A stretch of DNA of 64,000 nucleotides from Lachnospiraceae bacterium. Lineage in GTDB: Bacteria > Bacillota > Clostridia > Lachnospirales > Lachnospiraceae. The DNA is taken from NCBI GenBank assembly GCA_021770755.1, contig JAETQI010000006.1, positions 1-64,000 of the forward strand, given 5' to 3'. The notes beneath the pieces are model-generated. The model was not told the DNA's origin and ran no database searches. It saw nothing but the letters and a program-made list of their open reading frames with translations. The translations under genes were made by a program, and so were the position numbers. This document shows, in pieces, positions 26,712 through 36,546 of the stretch (the first letter of the stretch is position 1; each line of letters starts with the position of its first letter).

Positions 26712-27704
26712 ATGACATGGAATACTTTTACGAAGGCTATTGAAGAATCTGGGATAGAGAATGGAAATCAGGCTCAGATTTTAGTTAAACTTTTTAAAAG
26801 AGCAGGATGCATTAACAAGAAAGAAGAAAATATTACTGAATCAGCTGCTAATACATGGATTAAAAGGATTAGAAATTGTAAAGAATTCAGTTATTTTCCT
26901 GATAAAGAAATGGTGAAAACACAAGAGGTTTACAATTTTTTTAGGCGTAGACCGGAAAACAAGCTGAAAAAGCTTCAAGAAATATTTTGTGAAAAAAGAA
27001 GTGATGACAGCCCTGTTGATTGTGAAACGAAAGATATGGATGTATTTTGCTTTAGCCTTGTAAATCAATTTTTAGATCTTCTCAAATTAGAGAGAGAAGA
27101 TTTCTCAAGTTTTTTCCATAAAGAAAATGACAGCTTTGATAGAGAGCATAAGGAAGCAGAAACGATCAAGCATATTTTTAATGATAAGAAGAAAAAGACT
27201 AAATCTCACGATGCAGAGCAGTCAGAACATTTACTGGATATTTTCGATAAAAGTTTTCGGGGATTTGGTGTACAAGACTTTTTAGAAGTTGATCCAATTG
27301 AGTCTATAGAACATTTTCGCATAGAAGATACTTATCAATTTATTGGAAGGATAAAAGTAAATCAAGAAAATAGATCAGAGATGAGGTTAGATACGGATGC
27401 GGAAGCATACGAAAATATTAGTAGGTTTATCGAAATATTATGGGAGTATGTTGCGTATTTAGAGAACAATATGAGAGAGAGCACTGAAAATAACCAATGG
27501 AGATATTATATTCGTGATGTGTCAATGGAGAAGGAATTTAGGGGTAAAACTGACAGCTATCGGCAACAACTAAAAAGTTTATATAACACGATTGATGTTG
27601 AGATTGAAAAGAGATTCAATAAACATAAAGAAGAGTTAAGAGCTCTTCAAAGAGAAGCGTGGGAGAAAAATACACAAACGACTCATATAACAGACAGGTC
27701 GTAA
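26712..27704 (+). CDS. hypothetical protein
   Basis: 331 aa from MTWNTFTKAIEESGI; SD ggaggtgattctt; no family recognised. Confidence 0.55.
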   Translation: MTWNTFTKAIEESGIENGNQAQILVKLFKRAGCINKKEENITESAANTWIKRIRNCKEFSYFPDKEMVKTQEVYNFFRRRPENKLKKLQEIFCEKRSDDSPVDCETKDMDVFCFSLVNQFLDLLKLEREDFSSFFHKENDSFDREHKEAETIKHIFNDKKKKTKSHDAEQSEHLLDIFDKSFRGFGVQDFLEVDPIESIEHFRIEDTYQFIGRIKVNQENRSEMRLDTDAEAYENISRFIEILWEYVAYLENNMRESTENNQWRYYIRDVSMEKEFRGKTDSYRQQLKSLYNTIDVEIEKRFNKHKEELRALQREAWEKNTQTTHITDRS

Positions 27705-28084
27705 ATTTTGCAATTTAATCAAAAGATGACAAAAGGAGCGTTCCAGAAGACCAGAGTGCTGCTTTTTGATCTTTAAGGATTTATTTATGACAAAACTAAT
27801 GATAACAGAGGAAGCAGAAAGATATTTATCTGGAACGAGTATTTTGCTGATGATAGATTAAAACAATTTTAAACGGATATTACGTATGTAAGATTATATA
27901 TTCTTTCTAAGTAATTATAAAAGTTCAAAATTGCAATAAGTAGGGGAATAAGAATAAAATGCAGATAAGAGACTGTTTATTGCTGTTATCAATGATGCGC
28001 GCAGGAATACCCAATGGATGTAAAAGCGGATATTTTACCAACGGAAGGGTATCTAACTGAAAATTAATTTAATTAAAAGAAGAG

Positions 28085-28122
28085 AAGAAGGAGCATTCTG
28101 TTAGTCAGAATGCTCTTATTTT
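28085..28122. terminator. hairpin terminator
   Basis: agcattctg...cagaatgctcttatttt. Confidence 0.5.
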
Positions 28123-28143
28123 AATTTAAGGAGGTTTATAATT

Positions 28144-28698
28144 ATGAACAAACCAATGACAACAGAGGATCTGTTTAACAAGATTCAGGATATTTTGAAA
28201 GAGAAAGGAAAGCTCCCGGCTATTCTCGACTATGGACTGGCGACAAGAAGTCCAGTACCAGTCAAAACATATGAGTTTGATCTGGTCAATCAGCTTGCTA
28301 TGGGAGGTAGTGAAGGTATTTATCTCGATCTCTGGATTGAGTATTATGTCAATAGTAATAAGGAAAAAAGAAGACTTGGTACATTTAAGACACTGCATGA
28401 AGACAATGATGCAATGTATGTCATGGCAGGACTGCTGGCTGATTTTACGATTGAGGGTCGTGCCTATGTTAGTGAGCATCTCGACGATTTCATATGGGAA
28501 GGAGTGGATGTCCATGCGCTTGATCAAAACGGGAAACGCTACAGCTGGGGATATACCTGCTGTGACATGGAAATAGCAATGCACAGGAAAGATGAGTTGC
28601 TGAAAAAGTATTCGCAGGTAGTGGTGAGGGATAATGCGACAAGGAAAGAAAGGATATTCAGTCAGGACAGTCTGAAACGTAAAGGAAACATTGACTAG
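28144..28698 (+). CDS. hypothetical ICE/phage accessory protein
   Basis: 184 aa, SD aaggaggttt; the minus-strand ORF over it is antisense. Confidence 0.6.
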   Translation: MNKPMTTEDLFNKIQDILKEKGKLPAILDYGLATRSPVPVKTYEFDLVNQLAMGGSEGIYLDLWIEYYVNSNKEKRRLGTFKTLHEDNDAMYVMAGLLADFTIEGRAYVSEHLDDFIWEGVDVHALDQNGKRYSWGYTCCDMEIAMHRKDELLKKYSQVVVRDNATRKERIFSQDSLKRKGNID

Positions 28699-28804
28699 CT
28701 GTACAAGCACAAATGTCTGTGTGGAATGACTGCAGGGTACAGAAACGAAAGCTGACTATCCGCAGGAAAACATATCCGTATATAAGGATCAGGGAGAATA
28801 ATGT

Positions 28805-29044
28805 ATGTTAAAAAGAATTATTTATTTCTATAACAGGTACGAAGGAATCATAGACTCATACCGGGGTGACAGGACAGACTGGAAAGAAAAATATAACCAG
28901 TTGGATGTACTCGTTAAAGATGTTACTGATTTAAAGATCAGACATTGCAGGAATCTCGCATTTTACAGCTGGTTAAGGTTAGCTCTTATCAGAGAAGTTA
29001 GAGAGGAACTGATACGTGTTTTTCATTTAGCATATGATAAGTAA
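28805..29044 (+). CDS. hypothetical accessory protein
   Basis: 79 aa with SD agggagaata. Confidence 0.45.
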   Translation: MLKRIIYFYNRYEGIIDSYRGDRTDWKEKYNQLDVLVKDVTDLKIRHCRNLAFYSWLRLALIREVREELIRVFHLAYDK

Positions 29045-29103
29045 GGATTTTATCACAAAACTGATTCTGATGTTACATGAGCGTATTTTGAAAGGACATT
29101 TCT

Positions 29104-29262
29104 ATGCAGAGAAAGGTAAATGAAATAAGAAATAATCTATTTGATACAAATGAAATTTTATGGCTGTTAGACGGCAATGAAGATATGCCGGCTCTTGAAT
29201 TTGTATGCAGATACATTTTGGAAGTGGAACCTGAAAACATTTCAGATGTGTTGGAAAAATAA
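29104..29262 (+). CDS. small hypothetical protein (52 aa)
   Basis: MQRKVNEIRNNLFDTNEILWLLDGNEDMPALEFVCRYILEVEPENISDVLEK. Confidence 0.4.
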   Translation: MQRKVNEIRNNLFDTNEILWLLDGNEDMPALEFVCRYILEVEPENISDVLEK

Positions 29263-29384
29263 TGATTTTACGGGTGGAGGGATATAATGTGAATGACCGG
29301 ACAGAAGAAATGATAAAAGCAGGTTTTATTCATGGAGGCAGCGGACATGGTTCCGCTGTCCATTATTTTTAAGGAGTTTGAGCA

Positions 29385-29660
29385 ATGGGAAGATATGATT
29401 GCAATACAGAACATTTTCAAAAAGTCAGTGTATGCGGCATCAGGTGTGAATTTAGTGATGTACGTATCGACCGCAGCACTGTGCCGGAGGAAAAATACCA
29501 GTATGAGGTTGCCGGGGATGATGACAGCGGCGGTGATCTGGCAAGAGTCAGGCCGGGGATCATGGTCAATTTCTTTGACACGCTCATCAGTGACCAGCCG
29601 CTTCCAGTTGAAAATGATGGTGTATTATGGCTGGGGGACGGTGATTTTGTATGGCTGTAA
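29385..29660 (+). CDS. LPD28-domain-like protein
   Basis: MGRYDCNTEHFQKVSVCGIRCEFSDVRIDRSTVPEEKYQYEVAGDDDSGGDLARVRPGIMVNFFDTLI...VLWLGDGDFVW. Confidence 0.7.
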   Translation: MGRYDCNTEHFQKVSVCGIRCEFSDVRIDRSTVPEEKYQYEVAGDDDSGGDLARVRPGIMVNFFDTLISDQPLPVENDGVLWLGDGDFVWL

Positions 29661-30037
29661 AGTGCTGTGAACGTATTGGCATCTGTAATGTAGACAGGAA
29701 CGGCAGTATCACAGAGCTGCAGAGGGAGTTTTTCGGTCAGGGATGGATATTCAAGGACTGGAAAGCGTTTCATGAGCATCAGAACGCCCCGTGTTATGTA
29801 CCCGAGCTGTCGGATACGGTGTATACAAGGGAAGATTTTATCTCACTATGCGACAATCAGGAGAAGATTGCAGAGAGAATGTTTGATGAAGTGGACTGGC
29901 AGAGTCCATCAACCCTTATGTATGAATGGGAGAAAGACGGGGAGATTGATATCTGCGACCAATGTGGCAGGATGTTCTTGTCATATGATGTGCATAAGTG
30001 TCCTCATTGTGGGTGTTTTATATGCGAAGGGCAATGA
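29651..30037 (+). CDS. zinc-ribbon hypothetical protein
   Basis: ICDQCGRMFLSYDVHKCPHCGCFIC. Confidence 0.5.
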   Translation: MAVKCCERIGICNVDRNGSITELQREFFGQGWIFKDWKAFHEHQNAPCYVPELSDTVYTREDFISLCDNQEKIAERMFDEVDWQSPSTLMYEWEKDGEIDICDQCGRMFLSYDVHKCPHCGCFICEGQ

Positions 30038-30344
30038 TTTATTAATGGCAATAAGCAAAGAGAGAATTTGTTTAATTGGCAGGGGATAAGACTGTGATGA
30101 TCTTATCCCCTTTTGTCTTTATTAAGGAGACGGTCAGATTGGGCAGAGGAACAGATCTCATGATGGGGGAAGGTAAATAGGTGTCGGCAGGAGCGGACGG
30201 CACGGACATGACTATCAAAAGAGATGGAAAAGTGCTGGCATTTGATGATTGGACAGCATTTATCAATCCTGTCAGCGAAGATCAGGCTGTGTATTGTAAA
30301 CGCGCGATTTACCTGATGGCAGGTGAGTCATAACGGAAAACGAA

Positions 30345-31682
30345 ATGTTAGGAGGCATGGAGATGTTTATAAAAGATATTGATTGTACAAAAGATACGCC
30401 TGTTGTCCTGGGAAGACCAGATAGTCCGATCTATGGAAAAGGCGTCAGGATGAAGCCCAGGGTAGATGGAAGAAAGGACAGCGGGCATTTCAAAGAAATT
30501 TATTTACCGGAACTGCTGCCATTAGAAGAATATGATCTTATCGTGGTGCTGTTGTCGGGAGGAAAGAATTCAGTGGCGTGTCTTTACAAGCTACTGAAAT
30601 TGGGCGTACCAAAAGAAAAAATAGAACTATGGCATCATAATATAGATGGAGGACATCCATCAAGGCGCATGGACTGGCGGTGTACGCAGAACTATGTACA
30701 AGCACTGGCAGAGGCGGAAGGGATGAAACTGCGGATCTCATACAGGGTAAATGGATTCTTCGGTGAGTTATACAGAATAGGAGCATCAGAACCTATCGAA
30801 TGGATAGAGCCTGATACCAGTGAGGTGAAACAGTGTAAGTTATCGCCAAATTACATAAAGTGCCAAAAGTTAAAGGAACAGGCGGCAGATGAGATAGAGT
30901 CCCTGTTAAAAGAATATGGTTACAGAATGAAGTTTCCTGCAAAGTCCCCTGATCTGTCAAAACGCTGGTGTTCCGCTTATCTGAAGATCTGTGTAGCAGA
31001 TGCAGTTGTAAGCAATTTAGACTGGATCGGAGAATTGGAGCGGCTGGGAGGAAAACGATTGAAATTTCCGGCAAAGGGCAGCACGCATCAGGGACGCCGG
31101 TGTTCCGGCAGTCTGAAAGCTGCAGTGCAGGACAGTGTTACAAGTAATCTTGAAAAAACCAGGACGGATAAGAAGATCCTGATCGTATCAGGTGAAAGGC
31201 GGGGAGAATCGGCCGGACGTTCAAAATACAATGAGATGGAGATACACCGCACCAATGCTGAAAAGCGCTTCCATAGGACAGTACACCAGTGGAGGGCTGT
31301 CATAGATTATTCAGAAAAAGATGTATGGGAAGTACTCAAACGCCATGAGGTAAACCCGCATCCCTGCTATCGTATAGGCTGGAACCGCTGCAGCTGTGCA
31401 ATGTGTATCTTTTCCACACCGCCGCTGTTTGCAGGAATCAGGGAGATTTATCCAGAGGAATATGAGGCATTGAGACAGGATGAGAAAATACTTGGTTTTA
31501 CTTTGGATAATAAGAAGTGTCTGGATGATTTTGTGGGAAAGGCAGAGTCATGTGTATATTGGAACGACAGGGCGGCAGTCCGTTCCGTTCAAACGGGTAA
31601 ATTTGCGGTTAAAGATATATATGTGAAGGACTGGAAATATCCGGCCGGGGCGTTTCACGGAGCAGAAGGTGGACCGTGTTAG
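30345..31682 (+). CDS. PAPS-reductase-family / PP-loop protein
   Basis: DLIVVLLSGGKNSVACLYKLL; RWCSAYLKICVADAV; ILIVSGERRGESAGRSK. Confidence 0.8.
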   Translation: MLGGMEMFIKDIDCTKDTPVVLGRPDSPIYGKGVRMKPRVDGRKDSGHFKEIYLPELLPLEEYDLIVVLLSGGKNSVACLYKLLKLGVPKEKIELWHHNIDGGHPSRRMDWRCTQNYVQALAEAEGMKLRISYRVNGFFGELYRIGASEPIEWIEPDTSEVKQCKLSPNYIKCQKLKEQAADEIESLLKEYGYRMKFPAKSPDLSKRWCSAYLKICVADAVVSNLDWIGELERLGGKRLKFPAKGSTHQGRRCSGSLKAAVQDSVTSNLEKTRTDKKILIVSGERRGESAGRSKYNEMEIHRTNAEKRFHRTVHQWRAVIDYSEKDVWEVLKRHEVNPHPCYRIGWNRCSCAMCIFSTPPLFAGIREIYPEEYEALRQDEKILGFTLDNKKCLDDFVGKAESCVYWNDRAAVRSVQTGKFAVKDIYVKDWKYPAGAFHGAEGGPC

Positions 31683-31785
31683 ACTGGAAAGGGAACGCAG
31701 ATAAGGTTTGGCAATAAATAAAATATGGATGATGAAACCCCACGCAGATATGGCGCGGGGATTTACGTTTTATGGAGGGTTTTAA

Positions 31786-32004
31786 ATGAATATTGAAAAT
31801 AAATATACAAATGATGGAAGCACTTATTCAAGGGAAAATTTTAAGGTCGAGATTACAGACCTCATGTTATATGACAGATTACATACACTGTCTGCCGAGT
31901 ATTCGGTTTCTGTTGAGCTTCTTGTCAATGCAGCTGTAAAACGGCTGATTGAAGATATTGATTTCGTAAGGAATCTGCGTGGTGGGAAAGTAAACCCCAA
32001 ATAG
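31786..32004 (+). CDS. small hypothetical DNA-binding-like protein
   Basis: MLYDRLHTLSAEYSVSVELLVNAAVKRLIEDIDFVRNLRGGK. Confidence 0.45.
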   Translation: MNIENKYTNDGSTYSRENFKVEITDLMLYDRLHTLSAEYSVSVELLVNAAVKRLIEDIDFVRNLRGGKVNPK

Positions 32005-32008
32005 TCCG

Positions 32009-32344
32009 TTACATCCTTTCATTTTCAAAGTATGAAAAGATGGTGCGCAGTACATTGACTGCCATCTGTTTCCGTTCTAACGGCTGGCGGTCAATGATCT
32101 GCTTGAACTGTTCCATGATATTGGAATCAGTGTCAGTTACGGAATCAGAAAGCAGGTAGTCAACAGTTACGCCAAGTCTGTTTACGAGCCTCACAAGGGT
32201 ATCCAGTGTGAGGCTCCGTTCCCCACGTTCAATTGCACCCATGTAAGTATCAGATATGTCAATTGCTTCTGCAAGCTGTGCCTGTGTAAGATTTAATCGT
32301 CTGCGTTCCTCGCGGATTCGTTCGCCCAGTTTTTTATAGTCCAC
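32009..32344 (-). CDS. XRE-family regulator
   Basis: LGERIREERRRLNLTQAQLAEAIDISDTYMGAIERGERSLTLDTLVRLVNRLGVTVDYLL. Confidence 0.88.
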   Translation of the reverse strand: MDYKKLGERIREERRRLNLTQAQLAEAIDISDTYMGAIERGERSLTLDTLVRLVNRLGVTVDYLLSDSVTDTDSNIMEQFKQIIDRQPLERKQMAVNVLRTIFSYFENERM

Positions 32345-32619
32345 GTAATCACCCCTTTCTTATTGTATATAGAGATTGTCAGAAGAGTGAAACATCTAAT
32401 TGTGGTAATAGTATTGACTAAATGTGGTATTACATGATAAAATAATTACATTGGCATACAGTCAATAATAAAATTTGGAAAAATGATTACATATTCTGAG
32501 CTCATTGGCCAGTGGACAAGGCTTATATTGTTTTAGTACTTTCACGGTAATAAGATTGATTGTCCCGTGCGGCTGTACCGTCTATCCTGAAAAGGATGAA
32601 AGTGACAGGCTCGAAAGAG

Positions 32620-32944
32620 CCATATACATCATTGACTGTCTGTATTATGGCTCCGGGTATATTTATACTGGCAACAAAAAACCATGCAGAACTGCATACT
32701 GGCTGTGGAGGAAATATCAGGGTGCACATTAGGCATATACCTGAGTCACCCATTTTTCCTAAATCTGATGATAAAACTGCTGCACATATATCCCCTGCAT
32801 GGGACTGGATGGATCACGATCCCTGCTGCATGTATTGTTCTCTATTTCGTATCCTGTGTGACAGTGTATGTGTTAAGGAAAATTCCTATTTTATTGCTGA
32901 ATTTTCGATTCGGGAGGTGTATATACAAGATACAGATAAAATGA
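32620..32944 (+). pseudogene. C-terminal remnant of an acyltransferase-3-like membrane protein
   Basis: LGIYLSHPFFLNLMIKLLHI...IVLYFVSCVTVYVLRKIPIL; upstream frames broken. Confidence 0.45.
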
Positions 32945-33032
32945 AAAATGTCTGCTGACAGCAGACCCAAAAACAAAATATCTTTTATAATAAATAATAA
33001 AATGACAGGAAATGAGAAAGGGGATTTTTTCA

Positions 33033-33398
33033 ATGAAGAAATTTTTACTGGTATTTGTAATCGTATTACTGACATGCGCAGTAATCAGGCCTAAGGAAAG
33101 TGATATCACCAAATCACGAGACAAATATGGACTTGATTGTTTAGGATCAAATAATGGATATGTGGCGTGTTATGAAAGAGAATATCCACACAGGATTTAT
33201 ATTGAATACGATAACAAGAAGTTTGTATGGTATAAGTTAAGATTCGTATACAAACCATATTACTTACCATATTTTGACTATGATGGTACACAATCATGTG
33301 TTGATGTTGATACATATACTACATTTCCAATCAGCACACTTCCAGAATATGATGAGAATACGGAACCGTTATCTCTTGGGCTTGATAATATGAAATGA
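33033..33398 (+). CDS. predicted exported small protein
   Basis: MKKFLLVFVIVLLTCAVIRPK signal-like N-terminus. Confidence 0.55.
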   Translation: MKKFLLVFVIVLLTCAVIRPKESDITKSRDKYGLDCLGSNNGYVACYEREYPHRIYIEYDNKKFVWYKLRFVYKPYYLPYFDYDGTQSCVDVDTYTTFPISTLPEYDENTEPLSLGLDNMK

Positions 33399-33418
33399 TA
33401 TAAAAGGAGAAGGTTAAG

Positions 33419-34087
33419 ATGGATGAAGTTATGAATGTGGCAACCGATCTGAATATGCATGAGGCTAGTATAGTCAAAAAAATTGAATGGAATATTATAT
33501 TACCCTTAGTCAAGGAGATCCGTCATAAACTGGAGACTACACATAATATGCAGGAACATTTGGACTTTATGGGATTATGTGATGAAGCATCTACCATGAT
33601 GGTTGATGAACTGATGCTATCAGCAGAATTAAAGGAGTATCCAGTATTTGATTTGGAGATAGTCAAGGTTCATGGAGAAATGAATCACAAACCATTTATA
33701 CCAAGTAAATATTGGCCGAGACAAAACACATGGGTTGAAATTGGGATGAATTTTGAGACAAAGAATTTGAATATTTCCCGTATCAGGAGTGTGTATATAT
33801 ATGTTGATTGTACATGCCAACAATTCAGAAATATGTTTGAGGATATCCCTGACTTCTATATTTCTACATTGCCACCCAGGTGGTTCTATCCAGACCGGTA
33901 TAATTGGGCGCGTAAAGAAGATGTGTTCGTATGGCTGAATGAAAATATCAGAATTTCGGTTCGGGGAAAAGGTAATAAATATCAGGGTAACAGTATTGGT
34001 TTATCAGAATACTGCCAATATGAGATATGGGGGAAGATATCGGATTGGCTGGGTAAAAAGAACATCCTGGCAGGTTGGAAAATATAG
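33419..34087 (+). CDS. hypothetical protein
   Basis: 222 aa; SD ggagaaggttaag. Confidence 0.55.
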   Translation: MDEVMNVATDLNMHEASIVKKIEWNIILPLVKEIRHKLETTHNMQEHLDFMGLCDEASTMMVDELMLSAELKEYPVFDLEIVKVHGEMNHKPFIPSKYWPRQNTWVEIGMNFETKNLNISRIRSVYIYVDCTCQQFRNMFEDIPDFYISTLPPRWFYPDRYNWARKEDVFVWLNENIRISVRGKGNKYQGNSIGLSEYCQYEIWGKISDWLGKKNILAGWKI

Positions 34088-34143
34088 AGAAACAGGAACT
34101 CTTTTATTTTGATTATTATTATAAATTTATAGGAGAACTGATA

Positions 34144-34647
34144 ATGGGAGGGTTAACAGAGTTTTGTAGCGTTGTCGACAAGATGATTTTAAAGGAAGGA
34201 TGTACTATACCATGTCAGATATCGGTGGAGGATATCGGACATGCATATCCGCGAGTATTCAAACCAACAACTGGGCAAATATATAAAAATATATTCTACA
34301 TATTGAATAGCAGTGCAAGGGGAGCAGGAGCACGGTATCTATGCTCTTCAAGTGATATCGGAGAGGAATCGGATCAGATGAACTATGCATATTATTTGGG
34401 AACAGTTTGGGAAGATGGTATAAAGTATGCAGGATATATTTATATGTATTCGTACTATCAGGAGAAATATCCAAATAAAGTAATGATTTATACAAAAAGT
34501 AGACAAATCATCCTGACTCAAAATGATAAAAATGTGCGGGTGAACCCTGAGAATACGGATGTATATAATATGCTGGTAAATATTGATAATGAAACCAGTC
34601 GTGACAAGATCATCAGTTATCTGAAAAATATTGACAGGCGATCATAG
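34144..34647 (+). CDS. hypothetical protein
   Basis: SD aggagaactgata upstream of ATG 34144. Confidence 0.5.
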   Translation: MGGLTEFCSVVDKMILKEGCTIPCQISVEDIGHAYPRVFKPTTGQIYKNIFYILNSSARGAGARYLCSSSDIGEESDQMNYAYYLGTVWEDGIKYAGYIYMYSYYQEKYPNKVMIYTKSRQIILTQNDKNVRVNPENTDVYNMLVNIDNETSRDKIISYLKNIDRRS

Positions 34648-34661
34648 GAGGATTCTGTATT

Positions 34662-35972
34662 ATGCGTAGTGGGAAAACAGTGTATTATTTGGTAATCTTT
34701 TTTGTGGTGGTGGGAATATTTGGTATTCTATTTGGCCCACGTCAGAAGGATCTTGAGAAGATTAGAAAGCAACATAATATGGTTCCAGTTGTGGCTGCTT
34801 CTGACCGTCCCGCAAATGAAAAAACAGGGGGATTTATGTATCTGAAAGATGAGCCGCACCTTTTATATGTAGAAATAGTTGATATGAAATGGCAATGGTT
34901 TAGAATACATTATACGGCGGAATATATTCAGTATTCTGAAAAAGATGCTAATGGGAATATACTTTACTATGCATATGATCCTGACACGGGTGAAACTGTT
35001 ATAGCGGATGTGGGAACTATGGCATCATCGGCTTTAGATGATAAAGTTTTAGACGAAGCGGAAAGTATTTCAGTTAATAATACAAACAGGGATGAAACTC
35101 CGAAACGTTTGCTTAATCAGACGTATATAAACGAAGGAGAAGGATTTTCATTTATGTATCCAGAAGGGTGGATTGTTGAAGAAGGAAGTTCAGATTTACT
35201 GGTGAGGGTATCAGCACCAGACGAATCAGTGCCAGCAGGAGCTCAGATAAAGATAACAAAAACTTATGCTATTGACGCCTTTTTTTCAGCCAGTATTTCA
35301 GAATGGGAGCAAATACTTCCAATGGTTTTGAAAGATGATATAGTAGATATACGTGTGTTAAGTTTGGATGATATTTCATTAAATGGATATTCTGCAAAAA
35401 AATTGATATATACTATTGCATGGGATGGAGAGAGTGCAAGGCAAATCCTCTATTTTTATTTGAGAAATTCTGAAATGTATATGGTTGCATGTGCCTCGAA
35501 CGAGGATTTATGGCATAAGTACGAACCTGTTTTCGGAGAAATCATGGATAGTTATGTTATTACAGATGTTTCTTTAGATAAGGAAGCAAATATTTCTGAT
35601 AGTTGCTTTACAGAAGAGATTCCATTTGGATATGAAGGGGAAGAAACCTATACAGATTATATTGAATGGGGAGGAATCTACGATGACGGGTGGATGGATA
35701 CGACGTTGACATTTACGCTTTATTCAGATGGAACGGAAGACCCGGAATGCGGATATATGACGATATGTTTTAGAGGAATGGAAAACTCAGGAAGGCTGTA
35801 TTACCTGGGGGGAAATGGATTTCGGTGGGAGGGCGAAGGATATGAGTCCTCTTTCTCTAAAACATACTATATCTACGCGGTGAATAATAATGGGATGTAT
35901 CAATTGGAAATATATAATAGTGATGGGACATATGAAGTTACATTTACCTTGTATGAACAATATGTATCGTAG
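34662..35972 (+). CDS. membrane-anchored protein with PsbP-like segment
   Basis: N-terminal TM TVYYLVIFFVVVGIFGILFG; GEGFSFMYPEGWIVEEGSSDLLVRV. Confidence 0.55.
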   Translation: MRSGKTVYYLVIFFVVVGIFGILFGPRQKDLEKIRKQHNMVPVVAASDRPANEKTGGFMYLKDEPHLLYVEIVDMKWQWFRIHYTAEYIQYSEKDANGNILYYAYDPDTGETVIADVGTMASSALDDKVLDEAESISVNNTNRDETPKRLLNQTYINEGEGFSFMYPEGWIVEEGSSDLLVRVSAPDESVPAGAQIKITKTYAIDAFFSASISEWEQILPMVLKDDIVDIRVLSLDDISLNGYSAKKLIYTIAWDGESARQILYFYLRNSEMYMVACASNEDLWHKYEPVFGEIMDSYVITDVSLDKEANISDSCFTEEIPFGYEGEETYTDYIEWGGIYDDGWMDTTLTFTLYSDGTEDPECGYMTICFRGMENSGRLYYLGGNGFRWEGEGYESSFSKTYYIYAVNNNGMYQLEIYNSDGTYEVTFTLYEQYVS

Positions 35973-36270
35973 AAACAGGACAGCGATATCTGTTTCTGTT
36001 TGTTTCACTTATTCATATGCGCTATGCAGCCGATTTTGTGGTGTGCTTTCAATATAAGGAAGAAGCGGACGAAAGGTGTGAAAGGGATGGTCTGAGCAGC
36101 TTTCGGTATCGTGTGATGAAATGACTGTTTAAATGGCTGAACCGGCAAAGCCACAGGAATCTTATCACAAGGGTTAATCTGCGTGGTATAGCCGTTTTTT
36201 ATACAATATTAAGCACAGTGAATGATTAAGAATAATAATGAAAATATTTGCATGGCACAGTGCTATCGCA

Positions 36271-36327
36271 TATCACCTCGTTTCAGATATATATTCTGAT
36301 CTTAGAATAAAAAGAAACGAGGTGATA
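36271..36327 (+). promoter_or_regulatory. 5'-leader hairpin sequestering the RBS of the 38-aa peptide
   Basis: Perfect 14-bp IR TATCACCTCGTTTC / GAAACGAGGTGATA; right arm contains the SD. Confidence 0.65.
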
Positions 36328-36329
36328 AA

Positions 36330-36446
36330 ATGTCAAAAAAAGGTATTTTCAATCTGGTGCTCTTGGTGCTTTCCACCCTGTTTGTGGTAGTCAAGAGCAT
36401 CAGTGACAATGCCTATCTGGTAGGCACTGCAGATGAAACTGAATAA
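36330..36446 (+). CDS. small hydrophobic peptide (38 aa)
   Basis: MSKKGIFNLVLLVLSTLFVVVKSISDNAYLVGTADETE; SD gaggtgataaaa. Confidence 0.55.
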   Translation: MSKKGIFNLVLLVLSTLFVVVKSISDNAYLVGTADETE

Positions 36447-36458
36447 GGTAATGAATAC

Positions 36459-36485
36459 AGGGGGCTTCCGCTATGGAGCCCCCTG
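36459..36485. terminator. hairpin terminator
   Basis: gggggcttccgctatggagccccct. Confidence 0.65.
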
Positions 36486-36546
36486 TCACTGTTCCTTTGT
36501 TAATTTAAGGAATCGAACGGTCAAAAGAGAAAAGGAGATGTAAAAA

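Noticed and set aside
28126-28710. 194-aa minus-strand ORF
   Set aside because: Exactly antisense to the better-supported 28144-28698 CDS with a good SD.
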